From Halomonas sp. NO4 (GTDB lineage Bacteria > Pseudomonadota > Gammaproteobacteria > Pseudomonadales > Halomonadaceae), in assembly GCF_010994375.1 (NCBI RefSeq), contig NZ_WHMA01000001.1, positions 150,978 through 214,977 on the forward strand: 64,000 nt of DNA, read 5' to 3'. This document shows, piece after piece, positions 7,209 through 16,124 of the stretch. The stretch's first letter is position 1; every line of letters begins with the position of its first letter. The position numbers and the translations under genes were made by a program. The notes beneath the pieces are model-generated. The model was given only the letters and a program-made list of their open reading frames with translations, was not told the DNA's origin and searched no databases.

Positions 7209-10064
7209 ATGCGACTGACCCGGAAATCCGATCTTCCCCAGGCGAAGGGACTTGGCATCTCTCGACGCCAGTTCCTCAAGCGTAGTGGTGCCGCCACCGG
7301 CGGCCTGGCTGCGGCCGGCTTCATGGGCGCACCGATGATGCAGCGGACCCGCGCAGCGGACAAGACGCCGGTGCTCGACTCGCCGGTGGAGACCAAGCGC
7401 ACCGTTTGTTCCCACTGTTCGGTGGGCTGTGGTGTCTATGCCGAGGTGCAGGAAGGCATCTGGACCCGCCAGGAGCCCGCCTTCGACCACCCCATCAGCC
7501 GTGGCGCACACTGCGCCAAGGGCGCCTCGTTGCGACAGCACGGCCACTCCAGTCGCCGCCTCAAGTACCCCATGAAACTGGTGGGGGGCGAGTGGCAGCG
7601 CCTCTCCTGGGAAGAGGCCATCGAGGAGATTGGCGACAAGGTGCTCGAGCTCACCGAGCAGCACGGCCCCGACAGCATCTACTGGCTGGGCTCGGCCAAG
7701 TTCAACAACGAACAGGCCTACCTGCTGCGCAAGTTCGCGGCCCTGGCCGGCACCAATAACACCGACCATCAAGCGCGCATCTGCCACTCCACCACCGTGG
7801 CCGGGGTGGCCAACACCTGGGGTTACGGGGCGATGACCAACTCGCTCAATGACCTGCAGAACAGCAAGTCGATCATGTTCATCGGTTCCAACCCCAGCGA
7901 GGCGCACCCAGTGGCCATGCAGCATATCCTGCTGGCCAAGGAGCGCAGCGGCGCCCAGATCATCGTCGTCGACCCGCGCTTCACGCGTACCGCTGCCAAG
8001 GCCGACAGCTTCGTGCGCATCCGGCCCGGCTCCGACGTGGCCTTCATCTGGGGCCTGCTGTGGCATATCTTCGAGAACGGCTGGGAAGATCGCGAATACA
8101 TCAATCAGCGGGTCTACGCCATGGACGAGGTGCGTACCGAGGTGGCGAACTTCCCGCCCAGCGAGGTGGAGCGCATCACCGGCGTGCCCGAGGCACAGAT
8201 GCGCGATACCGCCCAGCGCCTGGCCGAGAACCGCCCCGGCTGCATCGTCTGGTGCATGGGCGGCACCCAGCACACCACCGGCAACAACAACACCCGCGCC
8301 TACTGCATCCTCGAGCTGGCGCTGGGCAATATCGGCAAGTCCGGCGGCGGGGCCAATATCTTCCGCGGCCACGACAACGTCCAGGGCGCCACCGACCTGG
8401 GGCTGATGTCGCACTCCCTGCCCGGCTACTACGGCCTCGCCGAGGGCGCCTGGGCTCACTGGGCACGCGTCTGGGACCTCGATCTCGACTGGCTCAAGGG
8501 TCGTTTCGACTCGACCGAGTACGCCGACGGCCAGCCCATGTATTCCAGCGGCATCACAGTGTCGCGCTGGATCGACGGGGTGCTCGAAGAAGAGGAGGCG
8601 ATCTCACAGCGTACCCGGCTCAAGGCGATGTTCTACTGGGGGCATGCGGTCAACTCCCAGACCCGCGGGCCCGAGATGCAGCAGGCCATGCAGCAGCTGG
8701 AGATGATGGTCATCGTCGACCCCTACCCCACCGTGGCCGGCGTCATGCACGGCCGCAGCGACGGCGTCTACCTGCTGCCGGCGGCCACTCAGTTCGAGAC
8801 CTACGGCAGCGTGACCGCGACCAACCGTTCGCTGCAGTGGCGCGACAAGGTGATCGATCCGCTGTTCGAGTCGAAGCCCGACCACGAGATCATGTATCTG
8901 CTGGCCCGTAAGCTGGGCTTCGGCGACGAACTGGTCAAGAACTATGAGATGAACGGCGACGAGCCTCTGATCGAGGACATCACCCGCGAATTCAACCGCG
9001 GCATGTGGACGGTGGGCTATACCGGCCAGAGCCCCGAGCGTCTCAAGGCCCACCAGCAGAACTGGCACACCTTCAGCTTCCGTACGCTGCAGGCCCAGGG
9101 AGGCCCGGCCGACGGCGACTACTACGGCCTGCCCTGGCCCTGCTGGGGCAATGCCGAGATGGGCCACCCCGGAACGCCGATCCTCTACGACACCAGCAAG
9201 CCCGTCTCCGAGGGTGGCTTGACGTTCCGCGCGCGCTTCGGCATCGAACGCGACGGCGAGAACATCCTCTCCGACGGCTCCTACAGTGCCGGCTCCGAGT
9301 TGGAGGACGGCTACCCGGAGTTCACCGCCGAGATGCTCAGGGACCTCGGCTGGTGGGACGATCTCAGCGACGACGAGAAAGCCGAGGCCGAGGGCAAGAA
9401 CTGGAAGACCGACCTCTCCGGCGGCATTCAGCGGGTGGCCATCGCCCACGAGTGCTCTCCCTTCGGCAATGCCAAGGCGCGCTGCAATGTCTGGACCTTC
9501 CCCGACCCCATCCCCAAGCACCGCGAACCGCTCTACACCAGCCGTCGCGACCTGGTCGAGGACTATCCCACCTGGGATGACGTGGCTTCCCACTATCGGC
9601 TCCCCACGCTCTACAAGAGCATCCAGGAGAACGACGTCACCGGCGATTACCCCATCATCCTCACCTCAGGGCGCCTGGTGGAGTACGAAGGCGGCGGCGA
9701 GGAGACGCGCTCCATGTCGTGGCTCGCCGAGCTGCAGCAGGAGATGTTCGTCGAGATCAACCCGGCGCTGGCCAATGACCTGGGCATCGCCGAGGGCGAC
9801 GACGTCTGGGTCGAGGGGGCTGAGGGCGGCCGTGTGCGCGTCAAGGCGCTGGTCACGCCCCGCGTGGCCCGTGAGGTGGTGTTCATGCCCTTCCACTTCG
9901 GCGGCATGTTCCAGGGCGAGAGCCTGCACGACCGCTACCCCGAAGGCTCGGCACCCTACGTGCTCGGCGAGGCGGCCAACACGGCGACCACCTACGGCTA
10001 CGACACCGTGACGCAGATGCAGGAAACCAAGTGCACCCTGTGTCGCATCGAGAAGGCCAGCTGA
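7209..10064 (+). CDS. fdhA: Formate dehydrogenase alpha (catalytic molybdenum/tungsten) subunit
   Basis: A 951-residue catalytic subunit that oxidises formate to carbon dioxide at a bis-molybdopterin guanine dinucleotide cofactor. The Tat signal SRRQFLK (residues 18-24) sends it to the periplasm folded. One 4Fe-4S cluster is held by C67, C70, C74 and C102. The active-site residue is Cys192 in ARICHS, where E. coli FdnG has selenocysteine, so this enzyme needs no selenium machinery. The C-terminal 150 residues form the usual molydopterin-binding barrel (VEINPALANDLGIAEGD). It is followed at close spacing by the beta and gamma subunits. Confidence 0.96.
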   Translation: MRLTRKSDLPQAKGLGISRRQFLKRSGAATGGLAAAGFMGAPMMQRTRAADKTPVLDSPVETKRTVCSHCSVGCGVYAEVQEGIWTRQEPAFDHPISRGAHCAKGASLRQHGHSSRRLKYPMKLVGGEWQRLSWEEAIEEIGDKVLELTEQHGPDSIYWLGSAKFNNEQAYLLRKFAALAGTNNTDHQARICHSTTVAGVANTWGYGAMTNSLNDLQNSKSIMFIGSNPSEAHPVAMQHILLAKERSGAQIIVVDPRFTRTAAKADSFVRIRPGSDVAFIWGLLWHIFENGWEDREYINQRVYAMDEVRTEVANFPPSEVERITGVPEAQMRDTAQRLAENRPGCIVWCMGGTQHTTGNNNTRAYCILELALGNIGKSGGGANIFRGHDNVQGATDLGLMSHSLPGYYGLAEGAWAHWARVWDLDLDWLKGRFDSTEYADGQPMYSSGITVSRWIDGVLEEEEAISQRTRLKAMFYWGHAVNSQTRGPEMQQAMQQLEMMVIVDPYPTVAGVMHGRSDGVYLLPAATQFETYGSVTATNRSLQWRDKVIDPLFESKPDHEIMYLLARKLGFGDELVKNYEMNGDEPLIEDITREFNRGMWTVGYTGQSPERLKAHQQNWHTFSFRTLQAQGGPADGDYYGLPWPCWGNAEMGHPGTPILYDTSKPVSEGGLTFRARFGIERDGENILSDGSYSAGSELEDGYPEFTAEMLRDLGWWDDLSDDEKAEAEGKNWKTDLSGGIQRVAIAHECSPFGNAKARCNVWTFPDPIPKHREPLYTSRRDLVEDYPTWDDVASHYRLPTLYKSIQENDVTGDYPIILTSGRLVEYEGGGEETRSMSWLAELQQEMFVEINPALANDLGIAEGDDVWVEGAEGGRVRVKALVTPRVAREVVFMPFHFGGMFQGESLHDRYPEGSAPYVLGEAANTATTYGYDTVTQMQETKCTLCRIEKAS

Positions 10065-10089
10065 CGGCACCCGGTACCAGGAGATTCCC

Positions 10090-10740
10090 ATGGCTCAGAT
10101 GAAATTCATGTGCGACGCGGAACGCTGCATCGAGTGCAACGGCTGCGTCACCGCCTGCAAGAACGCCAATGACGTGGAGTGGGGTGTCCAGCGCCGGCGG
10201 GTGGTCACCCTCGACGACGGCGAGCCCGGCGAAGTGTCGATCTCGGTAGCCTGCATGCACTGCGACGATGCGCCCTGCATGGCGGTCTGCCCCACCGACT
10301 GCTTCTACAAGACCGACGACGGCATTGTGCTCCACGACAAGGACCTGTGCATCGGCTGCGGCTACTGCCTCTATGCCTGCCCCTTCGGTGCCCCGCAGTT
10401 CCCCAAGCAGAACGCCTTCGGCGAGCGCGGCAAGATGGACAAGTGCACCTACTGCGCCGGCGGCCCGGCGGAGACCAAAGAGGAGGAGTACCAGAAGTAC
10501 GGGGCCAATCGCATTGCCGAGGGCAAGCTGCCGCTGTGTGCCGAGATGTGCTCCACCAAGGCGCTGCTTGCCGGTGACGCCCAGGAAGTGGCCGACATCT
10601 TCCGCCAGCGGGTGGTGCGGCGCGGCCACCGCGACGGCGGCTGGTCCGGCAACCAGCGCCGAGAGCGGATGCGCACCGGCCAGGGTGACGACCTGTCCGC
10701 GGCCGACTCGCTGGCCTACGACGCCGCCCGCCAGGGCTGA
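10090..10740 (+). CDS. fdhB: Formate dehydrogenase beta (iron-sulfur) subunit
   Basis: A 216-residue electron-transfer subunit with four 4Fe-4S cysteine groups: CIECNGCVTAC, CMHCDDAPCMAVCP, CIGCGYCLYACP and the interrupted CTYC...CAEMC set. It carries electrons from the alpha subunit to the cytochrome b subunit. Unlike E. coli FdnH it lacks a C-terminal membrane helix and ends in a charged tail, so it must be held by its partners. It has no signal of its own and is probably exported with the alpha subunit. AGGAG precedes the ATG. Confidence 0.95.
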   Translation: MAQMKFMCDAERCIECNGCVTACKNANDVEWGVQRRRVVTLDDGEPGEVSISVACMHCDDAPCMAVCPTDCFYKTDDGIVLHDKDLCIGCGYCLYACPFGAPQFPKQNAFGERGKMDKCTYCAGGPAETKEEEYQKYGANRIAEGKLPLCAEMCSTKALLAGDAQEVADIFRQRVVRRGHRDGGWSGNQRRERMRTGQGDDLSAADSLAYDAARQG

Positions 10741-10752
10741 GGAGGTGATGTC

Positions 10753-11811
10753 ATGAGCCACTTCATTGACCGGCAGTCGCTATGGCGATTGCCACTGCTC
10801 GCCCTGCTGCTAGTGGTTGGTCTGGTGCTCTCGCAGAGTGTCATGGCCCAGGCCGATCCCGAGCGCGAGGCGGCCACGGCGGTGCCGGCGCTGGATGCCG
10901 ATACCTGGCGCCAAGTGCGCAGCGGCGAGACCGGGCCTAACTTCCGCGATTCGCGGGCGGGAAGCGACTACAACCTGGTCAACGCCAGCGGGGAGACCTG
11001 GCGACAGCTGCGCAACCGCTGGGTCTCGCCCTTCGGACTCATCGTCATTGGCAGCATGCTCGTGGTGATTGCGCTGTTCTACGTGATCATCGGGCGCAAG
11101 GACCTCAGCGCGCCGCGCACCGGTCGCAAGCTGTTGCGCTGGCCGCTGGTGGTGCGGTCGCTCCACTGGACGGTTGCCACGCTCTTCATTGTCCTGGCGC
11201 TCACCGGACTCAATCTGCTGTACGGCAAATTCGTTTTCCGCTCGCTGTTCGGCGATGCGTTCTGGGCCAGCATGATTTCCGTCTCCAAGGTGGCTCACAA
11301 CTACCTGGGACCGCTGTTCGGCATCCTGCTGGTCGTACTGTTGCTTCGCTTGCTCAAGCGCAACCTGCCCAAACGTCACGACATTACCTGGTTCATGAAG
11401 GGCGGCGGACTGGTCGGCAAGCAGCACGTCGACGCCGGCTTCGCCAACGGCGGTGAAAAAGCGTGGTTCTGGGTGCTTGCCACCGTGGGGATCCTGGTTA
11501 TCGCCTCGGGCGTGGTGATGGACTTCCCCAACTACGGCCAGGGCCGCGATACCATGCAGTGGGCCAACATCCTGCACGCCGTGGGCGCACTGGGCCTGAC
11601 AGCCTTGGCGTTCGGTCATATCTATATCGGCACCATTGGCTCCGAAGGGTCGCTGGAGGGCATGACCACCGGCTACGTGGATGAAACCTGGGCCAAGGAC
11701 CATCACAACCTCTGGTACGAGGAGGTGAAGGGAGAGGCCGTGGATGAACAAACTCTCGCCGACGAGGCTGCCGAGGGGACCCGTAGCGATCCGGCGCCGC
11801 GATCGGGATGA
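10753..11811 (+). CDS. fdhC: Formate dehydrogenase gamma subunit (cytochrome b)
   Basis: A 352-residue membrane subunit that passes electrons to quinone. An N-terminal signal peptide (about residues 12-34, ending VMAQA) leads to a periplasmic stretch of some 55 residues. A membrane segment (SPFGLIVIGSMLVVIALFYVII) follows, and then the four-helix cytochrome b core with histidines in RSLHWTVATL, KVAHNYLGPL, ILHAVGALGL and FGHIYIGTIG as likely haem ligands. The signal peptide and extra first helix make it longer than E. coli FdnI. A strong GGAGG precedes the ATG. The operon ends with a terminator at 11832-11862. Confidence 0.94.
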   Translation: MSHFIDRQSLWRLPLLALLLVVGLVLSQSVMAQADPEREAATAVPALDADTWRQVRSGETGPNFRDSRAGSDYNLVNASGETWRQLRNRWVSPFGLIVIGSMLVVIALFYVIIGRKDLSAPRTGRKLLRWPLVVRSLHWTVATLFIVLALTGLNLLYGKFVFRSLFGDAFWASMISVSKVAHNYLGPLFGILLVVLLLRLLKRNLPKRHDITWFMKGGGLVGKQHVDAGFANGGEKAWFWVLATVGILVIASGVVMDFPNYGQGRDTMQWANILHAVGALGLTALAFGHIYIGTIGSEGSLEGMTTGYVDETWAKDHHNLWYEEVKGEAVDEQTLADEAAEGTRSDPAPRSG

Positions 11812-11831
11812 ATCCGGGATATTCCATTACC

Positions 11832-11862
11832 GACACCGCCCGACCACGGGCGGTGTCTTTTG
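11832..11862 (+). terminator. Rho-independent terminator after the formate dehydrogenase operon
   Basis: Perfect 10-bp inverted repeat GACACCGCCC / GGGCGGTGTC with a six-base loop, followed at once by TTTTGTTA. It lies 20 bases past the gamma subunit stop and separates this operon from the DUF1244-moaB-moeA group. Confidence 0.88.
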
Positions 11863-11899
11863 TTATGCTGGCGGAAAGGCCCACTACAGGAGCGCGCAA

Positions 11900-12229
11900 G
11901 TGACCATGCAACACCTCGACGAGACGACACGAACCGAACTCGAGGCCGCGGCCTTCCGTCGGCTGCTCGACCACCTCGATGCGCACAAGGAAGTGCAGAA
12001 CATCGACCTGATGATCCTGGCCGACTTCTGTCGCAACTGCCTCTCCAAGTGGCTGGTAGCCGCCGCCGAGGAGCGGGGTGCCGAGCTCGACTACGAAAGC
12101 GCCCGCGAGTACGTCTACGGCATGCCCTATGCAGAGTGGAAGGCGCAGTACCAAAAGGAGGCCACCCCGGAGCAGCAGGCCGCCTTCGCGACGCGCCAGG
12201 CCCGAAAGCAGGAGAGCGACAACGCATGA
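11900..12229 (+). CDS. DUF1244 domain-containing protein
   Basis: A 109-residue soluble protein matching DUF1244, a small conserved proteobacterial family of unknown function. Recognisable stretches are AAFRRLLDHLDAHKEVQNID, ILADFCRNCLSKWL and YGMPYAEWKAQYQ. The cysteine pair FCRNC is characteristic of the family. GTG at 11900 is preferred because AGGAG lies seven bases upstream, but ATG at 11906 in the same frame is possible. Its last codons overlap the moaB start (ATGA), so the two are translated together. Confidence 0.85.
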   Translation: MTMQHLDETTRTELEAAAFRRLLDHLDAHKEVQNIDLMILADFCRNCLSKWLVAAAEERGAELDYESAREYVYGMPYAEWKAQYQKEATPEQQAAFATRQARKQESDNA

Positions 12230-12747
12230 ACGAGGCGATGATTCCGCTCTCCATCGCGGTATTGACCATCTCCGACACCCGTGACGAATCGACCGACCGC
12301 AGCGGCGCCCTGCTCGCCGAGCGCCTGGCGGCCGCCGGGCATCGCCTGGCAGAGCGGCGTATCGTCATCGACGACGTCTACCGCATCCGTGCCGCGGTGT
12401 CGGCCTGGATCGCCGACCCCGAGATCCAGGTGATCCTCACCACCGGGGGCACCGGCTTCACCGGCCGAGACTCCACGCCCGAGGCGGTATCGGTACTGCT
12501 CGACAAGCGCATCGAAGGCTTCGGCGAGCAGTTCCGCCAGCTCTCCTTCGCCGAGATCGGCAGCTCGACCATCCAGAGCCGCTGCCTGGGCGGCCTGGCC
12601 AACGCCACCGTGGTGTTCTGCCTGCCGGGCTCCAGCGGCGCCTGTCGCACGGCCTGGGACGGCCTGCTCGCCGAGCAGCTGGACAGCCGGCACAAGCCCT
12701 GCAACTTCGCTAACCTGGTGATCCCGGAGCGGGGGCAGCATGGCTGA
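12226..12747 (+). CDS. moaB: Molybdenum cofactor biosynthesis protein B
   Basis: A 173-residue MoaB/MogA-fold protein that acts in adenylylation of molybdopterin during cofactor synthesis. The family motifs [17 protein letters not shown] (about residues 66-82) and [16 protein letters not shown] (about 128-143) are intact. It is coupled to DUF1244 upstream by a four-base overlap and to moeA downstream by an eight-base overlap. The location beside the formate dehydrogenase locus fits its role in supplying that enzyme's cofactor. Confidence 0.93.
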   Translation: MNEAMIPLSIAVLTISDTRDESTDRSGALLAERLAAAGHRLAERRIVIDDVYRIRAAVSAWIADPEIQVILTTGGTGFTGRDSTPEAVSVLLDKRIEGFGEQFRQLSFAEIGSSTIQSRCLGGLANATVVFCLPGSSGACRTAWDGLLAEQLDSRHKPCNFANLVIPERGQHG

Positions 12748-13960
12748 CGGCAATCCGTTGCAGAGCGTGGAGGCGGCGCTGGCCGCCCTGCTGGCCGATG
12801 TCGCGCCGCTGGATGCCGAACGGATCGAGTGCGACCGCGCCGCCGGCCGCGTCCTGGCCGAGGCGGTGACGGCCACCCTGGACGTGCCGCCCTTCGACAA
12901 CAGCGCCATGGATGGCTACGCCCTCCACCACGCCGACGCCGGTCAGGCGTTGCCGGTCACCCAGCGCATCACCGCCGGCACCTCGCCCTCTCCTCTACCC
13001 CGCGGCGAATGTGCCCGCATCTTCACAGGGGGCGAGATCCCACCCGGCGCCGACTGCGTCGTCATGCAGGAGGCCGTCACGCTCATCGAAGAGAATGTGC
13101 AGGTTACCGGCGACATTCCCGCCGGCAACAACGTGCGCCGACGCGGCCGCGACGTGGCCGCCGGCGCGCCCCTGCTGCCGGCCGGGCAGTGGCTCGAGGC
13201 GGCAGCCCTCGGCCATCTCGCCGGCCAGGGCATCACCACAGTCACGGTGCGACGCAGGCCGCGAGTGGCGCTTCTCTCCACCGGCGACGAGATCGTAGCC
13301 CCCGGCGAGCCGCTGGGACCGGGTCAGATCTACAACTCCAACCGGCCCATGCTGGAGCGCCTGCTGACGCGTTTCGGTGCCGAGGTGGTAATGCAGGCCG
13401 CCGTGCCCGACAGTGCCAACGAGACACGGCGTCTGCTTCGGCAGGCGGCTGAATGCGCCGACGTGGTGGTCACCACCGGGGGTGTCAGCGTCGGCGAGGC
13501 GGATCACGTCAAGGCGGCGGTGGGCGAACTGGGACAGCTCGACCTGTGGCGTATCGCCATGCGTCCCGGCAAACCGTTGGCACTCGGTCGCTTGCCGCGC
13601 CGTGGCGAGGGAGGCGAGGCGCGGTTCGTGGGCCTACCCGGCAATCCGGTCTCCACCTTCGTGGGTGCCTGGCTCTTCCTCCGGCCGCTGCTGGGTGCCC
13701 TGCTCGACTGCCCGAAGCTGGCCAAGCTGCCGACGCTCACCGCCCGGGCCGCCTTCGCTGCCGAAACCGGCCCGCGCCGTCACTTCCTGCGTGTGCGCCT
13801 CGAGTTCGGCCCCGAGGGCATCCTGGCACACGCCTTTCGGGACCAGAATTCCGCCGTGCTCGCCTCCTGCATCGAGGCGGATGCCCTTGCCGTCATTGCG
13901 GAGCACGGTCGAGTGAAGGAGGGAGACGCGGTGCATTGCCTATGGCTGCAGCTGCCGTGA
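12740..13960 (+). CDS. moeA: Molybdopterin molybdenumtransferase
   Basis: A 406-residue MoeA that inserts molybdate into adenylylated molybdopterin. It shows the N-terminal MoeA signature ([29 protein letters not shown]), the MogA-like central domain ([34 protein letters not shown]) and the C-terminal beta-barrel domain ([11 protein letters not shown]). The length is normal for the family. It overlaps moaB by eight bases and ends the group. Confidence 0.95.
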   Translation: MADGNPLQSVEAALAALLADVAPLDAERIECDRAAGRVLAEAVTATLDVPPFDNSAMDGYALHHADAGQALPVTQRITAGTSPSPLPRGECARIFTGGEIPPGADCVVMQEAVTLIEENVQVTGDIPAGNNVRRRGRDVAAGAPLLPAGQWLEAAALGHLAGQGITTVTVRRRPRVALLSTGDEIVAPGEPLGPGQIYNSNRPMLERLLTRFGAEVVMQAAVPDSANETRRLLRQAAECADVVVTTGGVSVGEADHVKAAVGELGQLDLWRIAMRPGKPLALGRLPRRGEGGEARFVGLPGNPVSTFVGAWLFLRPLLGALLDCPKLAKLPTLTARAAFAAETGPRRHFLRVRLEFGPEGILAHAFRDQNSAVLASCIEADALAVIAEHGRVKEGDAVHCLWLQLP

Positions 13961-13977
13961 CTCTCTTCTAGGTCATT

Positions 13978-14544
13978 TCAAGACTCGTCGCCGAGTGCCG
14001 CCTCCAGTTCCGGCCAGAGCCGCTGGAAGTCGGCCGCCAGGCTGGGATAGTCCGCCGCCAGCCAGGGCGTCAGTTCGGCAAGCCGATTGGGGCCTGACAG
14101 ACGCCGCCCGATCCCCTCGACGGCCCGGCAGGTAAAGCCGAAGTCACGGTAGCGGCGCAGCCAGTCCTGCTCGACGAGCAGCGGCATCATGCCCGCCAGG
14201 CGAGCCGGCGCGGGACGCGAGGCCAGCAGGTGATAGCAGCGCGGGATGAGTAGCCTGTCGCGGCCGTCTTGCCTCAATTCGGCGGCAATGAAGTGATCCC
14301 ATATCAGGTCCAGCGCTATGCCGGCATAGCGGCGCAGCTCCGGTGGCGAACGCCGGCGCGCGGCGAGGACCACCGGGTGTCGGTCGACGTAGGCATCGAC
14401 GCGGCGATGGTGGCGAATGCCTTGGGCCACGGCATCCGGCCAGGCCGTGAGGTCACGCCCCTTCACCCCGTCGGCGATCAGGTTGCCGTACAGGAAGTCG
14501 TCGCTGCCGCCGCGGGCGAGCCAGGCGTGGGCGAGGAAATTCAC
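13978..14544 (-). CDS. AcpH-like acyl carrier protein phosphodiesterase (DUF479)
   Basis: A 188-residue protein of the ACP phosphodiesterase family, which removes the phosphopantetheine arm from acyl carrier protein. The conserved N-terminus MNFLAHAWLA and the histidine/aspartate residues in FLYGNLIADGVKG, GIRHHRRVDAYVDRHP and LIWDHFIAAEL fit this HD-like metalloenzyme. GTG 14544 is chosen because AGGAG lies seven bases upstream and the family's proteins begin with this sequence; an ATG ten codons out has no such site. It lies downstream of the tus genes on the same strand. Confidence 0.85.
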   Translation of the reverse strand: MNFLAHAWLARGGSDDFLYGNLIADGVKGRDLTAWPDAVAQGIRHHRRVDAYVDRHPVVLAARRRSPPELRRYAGIALDLIWDHFIAAELRQDGRDRLLIPRCYHLLASRPAPARLAGMMPLLVEQDWLRRYRDFGFTCRAVEGIGRRLSGPNRLAELTPWLAADYPSLAADFQRLWPELEAALGDES

Positions 14545-14578
14545 GCGACGACTCCTGGCGCCTGCTGTTGGCACCGAC

Positions 14579-14932
14579 TCACAGGCAGTTAGTGGGCTTG
14601 GGTAGCCCGGCCAGGCGTGCGCCCACCTTGGCGGGGCTGTCGGGGAAGAGTTTCATGAGGTGCAGCGAGCGCCCCTTCTCCGGCCCGAGCGCCTGAGCGA
14701 CGGACTTGACCAGCGGTCGCATGGCCGGGGCGTTCTCGAAACGGGCGTAGAAGTCGCGCAGCACCTCGATGACTTCCCAGTGCTCCTCCGAGAGAGTGCG
14801 GCCCTCTTCCTCGGCCAGGGCCGTGGCGACCTCGGGCGTCCAGTCCGCCAGATCGACCAGGTAGCCCTCCGGGTCGAGCGCAATGGCGCGCTCGCCCACC
14901 TGTAGATAGCGATATGTCTCCGTGGAGGCCAT
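14579..14932 (-). CDS. tusE: Sulfurtransferase TusE
   Basis: A 117-residue DsrC/TusE protein, the last carrier in the relay that brings sulfur to MnmA for 2-thiouridine at the wobble position of tRNA. The active cysteine is the penultimate residue in the C-terminal NCL, exactly as in E. coli TusE. WTPEVATALAEEEG and LKLFPDSPAKVGARLAGLP-type segments are present. It abuts tusB with a one-base overlap of stop and start. Confidence 0.95.
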   Translation of the reverse strand: MASTETYRYLQVGERAIALDPEGYLVDLADWTPEVATALAEEEGRTLSEEHWEVIEVLRDFYARFENAPAMRPLVKSVAQALGPEKGRSLHLMKLFPDSPAKVGARLAGLPKPTNCL

Positions 14933-15222
14933 CAGAACCAGCTCACCGTCTTGTCCGCTTCCTCCGTCAGCTCGACGAAACCGTCGACGTCCACCACCTG
15001 GACGGCTTCGTCGCAGCGCCCCTCCAGGCCGCGCGATACCAGATCCTCGCGCAGGGCGAATAATCGGTCGAGTACCGGCTCGAAATGGCGCACCTGCGCG
15101 GGCAGTGCCCCTTGCACTCCATCCTCGATCAGCAGCAGGCGATCGTCGGGGCCCATGCTGGCCAGGGCGTCGCGGTAGACCAGGCTGCCGCCCGGCGAGC
15201 GATTGAGTATGTGCAGGATCAT
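14932..15222 (-). CDS. tusB: Sulfurtransferase complex subunit TusB
   Basis: A 96-residue DsrH-family protein, one of three subunits of the TusBCD hexamer that receives sulfur from TusA and passes it to TusE. It starts MILHILNRSPGGS and has the DDRLLLIEDGVQGAL strand-loop typical of TusB. Gene order D-C-B-E and spacing match the standard operon. The family member itself carries no catalytic cysteine. Confidence 0.92.
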   Translation of the reverse strand: MILHILNRSPGGSLVYRDALASMGPDDRLLLIEDGVQGALPAQVRHFEPVLDRLFALREDLVSRGLEGRCDEAVQVVDVDGFVELTEEADKTVSWF

Positions 15223-15255
15223 GGGTGACCTCGCGGTTGCGCGCTGGGGCGCTAT

Positions 15256-15630
15256 CTAGAAGACCAGCACCTGAGGGTGGGCGGCGAGAATGGCCGGCGT
15301 GTCCGCCGCCTCGAGGGGCTCGGCGGCCAGCAGCAAGTCGTCGCGCGTCAGGCCGAACCTGGCCAGGGCGGCGGCATCGACGTAGAGCGACTCGATATCG
15401 TACATGCCGAGCATCTCCAAGGTGGCGGACGTGCCCTTCTGGCCCAGGGCGCCGCTGTCCTGCCCTTCGAGCAGCGCCATGACACCCTCGCCCTGGAACA
15501 GCAATGTGACCGACTGGCCGAAGGCGGCGGCCACGAGAGCGGCGTCGAGGCCTTCGCGCAGCCAGCTGCTGCCGTGCGGCGCATGGCGCAGGATCACCAG
15601 AAGCTCACCCGGGGGGTCAGATTGTGCCAT
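15256..15630 (-). CDS. tusC: Sulfurtransferase complex subunit TusC
   Basis: A 124-residue DsrF-family subunit of TusBCD. Recognisable parts are LREGLDAALVAAAFGQSVTL and the segment MYDIESLYVDAAALARFGL. It lies 12 bases after tusD and 33 bases before tusB on the same strand, and forms the complex with those neighbours. No cysteine is needed in this subunit. Confidence 0.92.
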   Translation of the reverse strand: MAQSDPPGELLVILRHAPHGSSWLREGLDAALVAAAFGQSVTLLFQGEGVMALLEGQDSGALGQKGTSATLEMLGMYDIESLYVDAAALARFGLTRDDLLLAAEPLEAADTPAILAAHPQVLVF

Positions 15631-15642
15631 GGGCGGGCCTCC

Positions 15643-16035
15643 TCAAGGGGGAAATGTCACCAACCGATCACAGCGCCGGCCCAGCTCGATCAGCTGGCCC
15701 AGCCCCGTGAGCTCGAATGGCGGCTCGACGCTATGGCCCTCCTTGCCGTGGCGTGCGGCTTCACGCTCGTCGAGCAGGCCTCGGCGCAGGGCCGAGGCGA
15801 TGCAGACCAGGAGTTCGGTACCGTGGCGCTCGTGCAGCTCGCGCCAGGCGTCCGGCAGGTGGGGTTCGTCCTGGGGCGGTGCAGCGAGACGTGCGGCGTT
15901 GTAGACCCCGTCGTGGTAGAAGAAGACGCTGTCGAGCCTGTGGCCCCGTTCAGGCAGGGCCATGGCGAATCGCAGCGCCGAGTGCGAGGCCTGCTGGCTG
16001 TAGGGAGCGCCCTGAACGAGCAATGCGTAGCGCAT
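15643..16035 (-). CDS. tusD: Sulfurtransferase complex subunit TusD
   Basis: A 130-residue DsrE-family protein, the catalytic subunit of TusBCD. The sulfur-accepting cysteine is Cys78 in LLVCIASALRRG, the same number as in E. coli TusD. The N-terminus MRYALLVQGAPYSQQAS is typical. It is the first tus gene; yccA lies upstream on the same strand beyond a hairpin. Confidence 0.94.
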   Translation of the reverse strand: MRYALLVQGAPYSQQASHSALRFAMALPERGHRLDSVFFYHDGVYNAARLAAPPQDEPHLPDAWRELHERHGTELLVCIASALRRGLLDEREAARHGKEGHSVEPPFELTGLGQLIELGRRCDRLVTFPP

Positions 16036-16077
16036 GGCAATCGTGTCGGTGTGGAAGTGGTGACAGCCTCAAATGCA

Positions 16078-16101
16078 CAGGCCCCGCCGTAGCGGGGCCT
16101 G
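16078..16101 (-). terminator. Hairpin between yccA and tusD
   Basis: Perfect 10-bp inverted repeat CAGGCCCCGC / GCGGGGCCTG with a four-base loop, 23 bases past the yccA stop. The bases after it on the minus strand contain only a short TTT, so termination may be partial, or the hairpin may act in RNA processing. Confidence 0.6.
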
Positions 16102-16124
16102 GCGGTAACGGCAACCGGGCTCGG

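Noticed and set aside
6147..8459. 770-codon open frame opposite the chaperone and formate dehydrogenase alpha genes
   Set aside because: It crosses three real genes on the other strand, is low in recognisable motifs, and is explained by codon bias.
7209..10064. Selenocysteine in formate dehydrogenase
   Set aside because: No in-frame TGA occurs; the active-site position is a cysteine codon in ARICHS.
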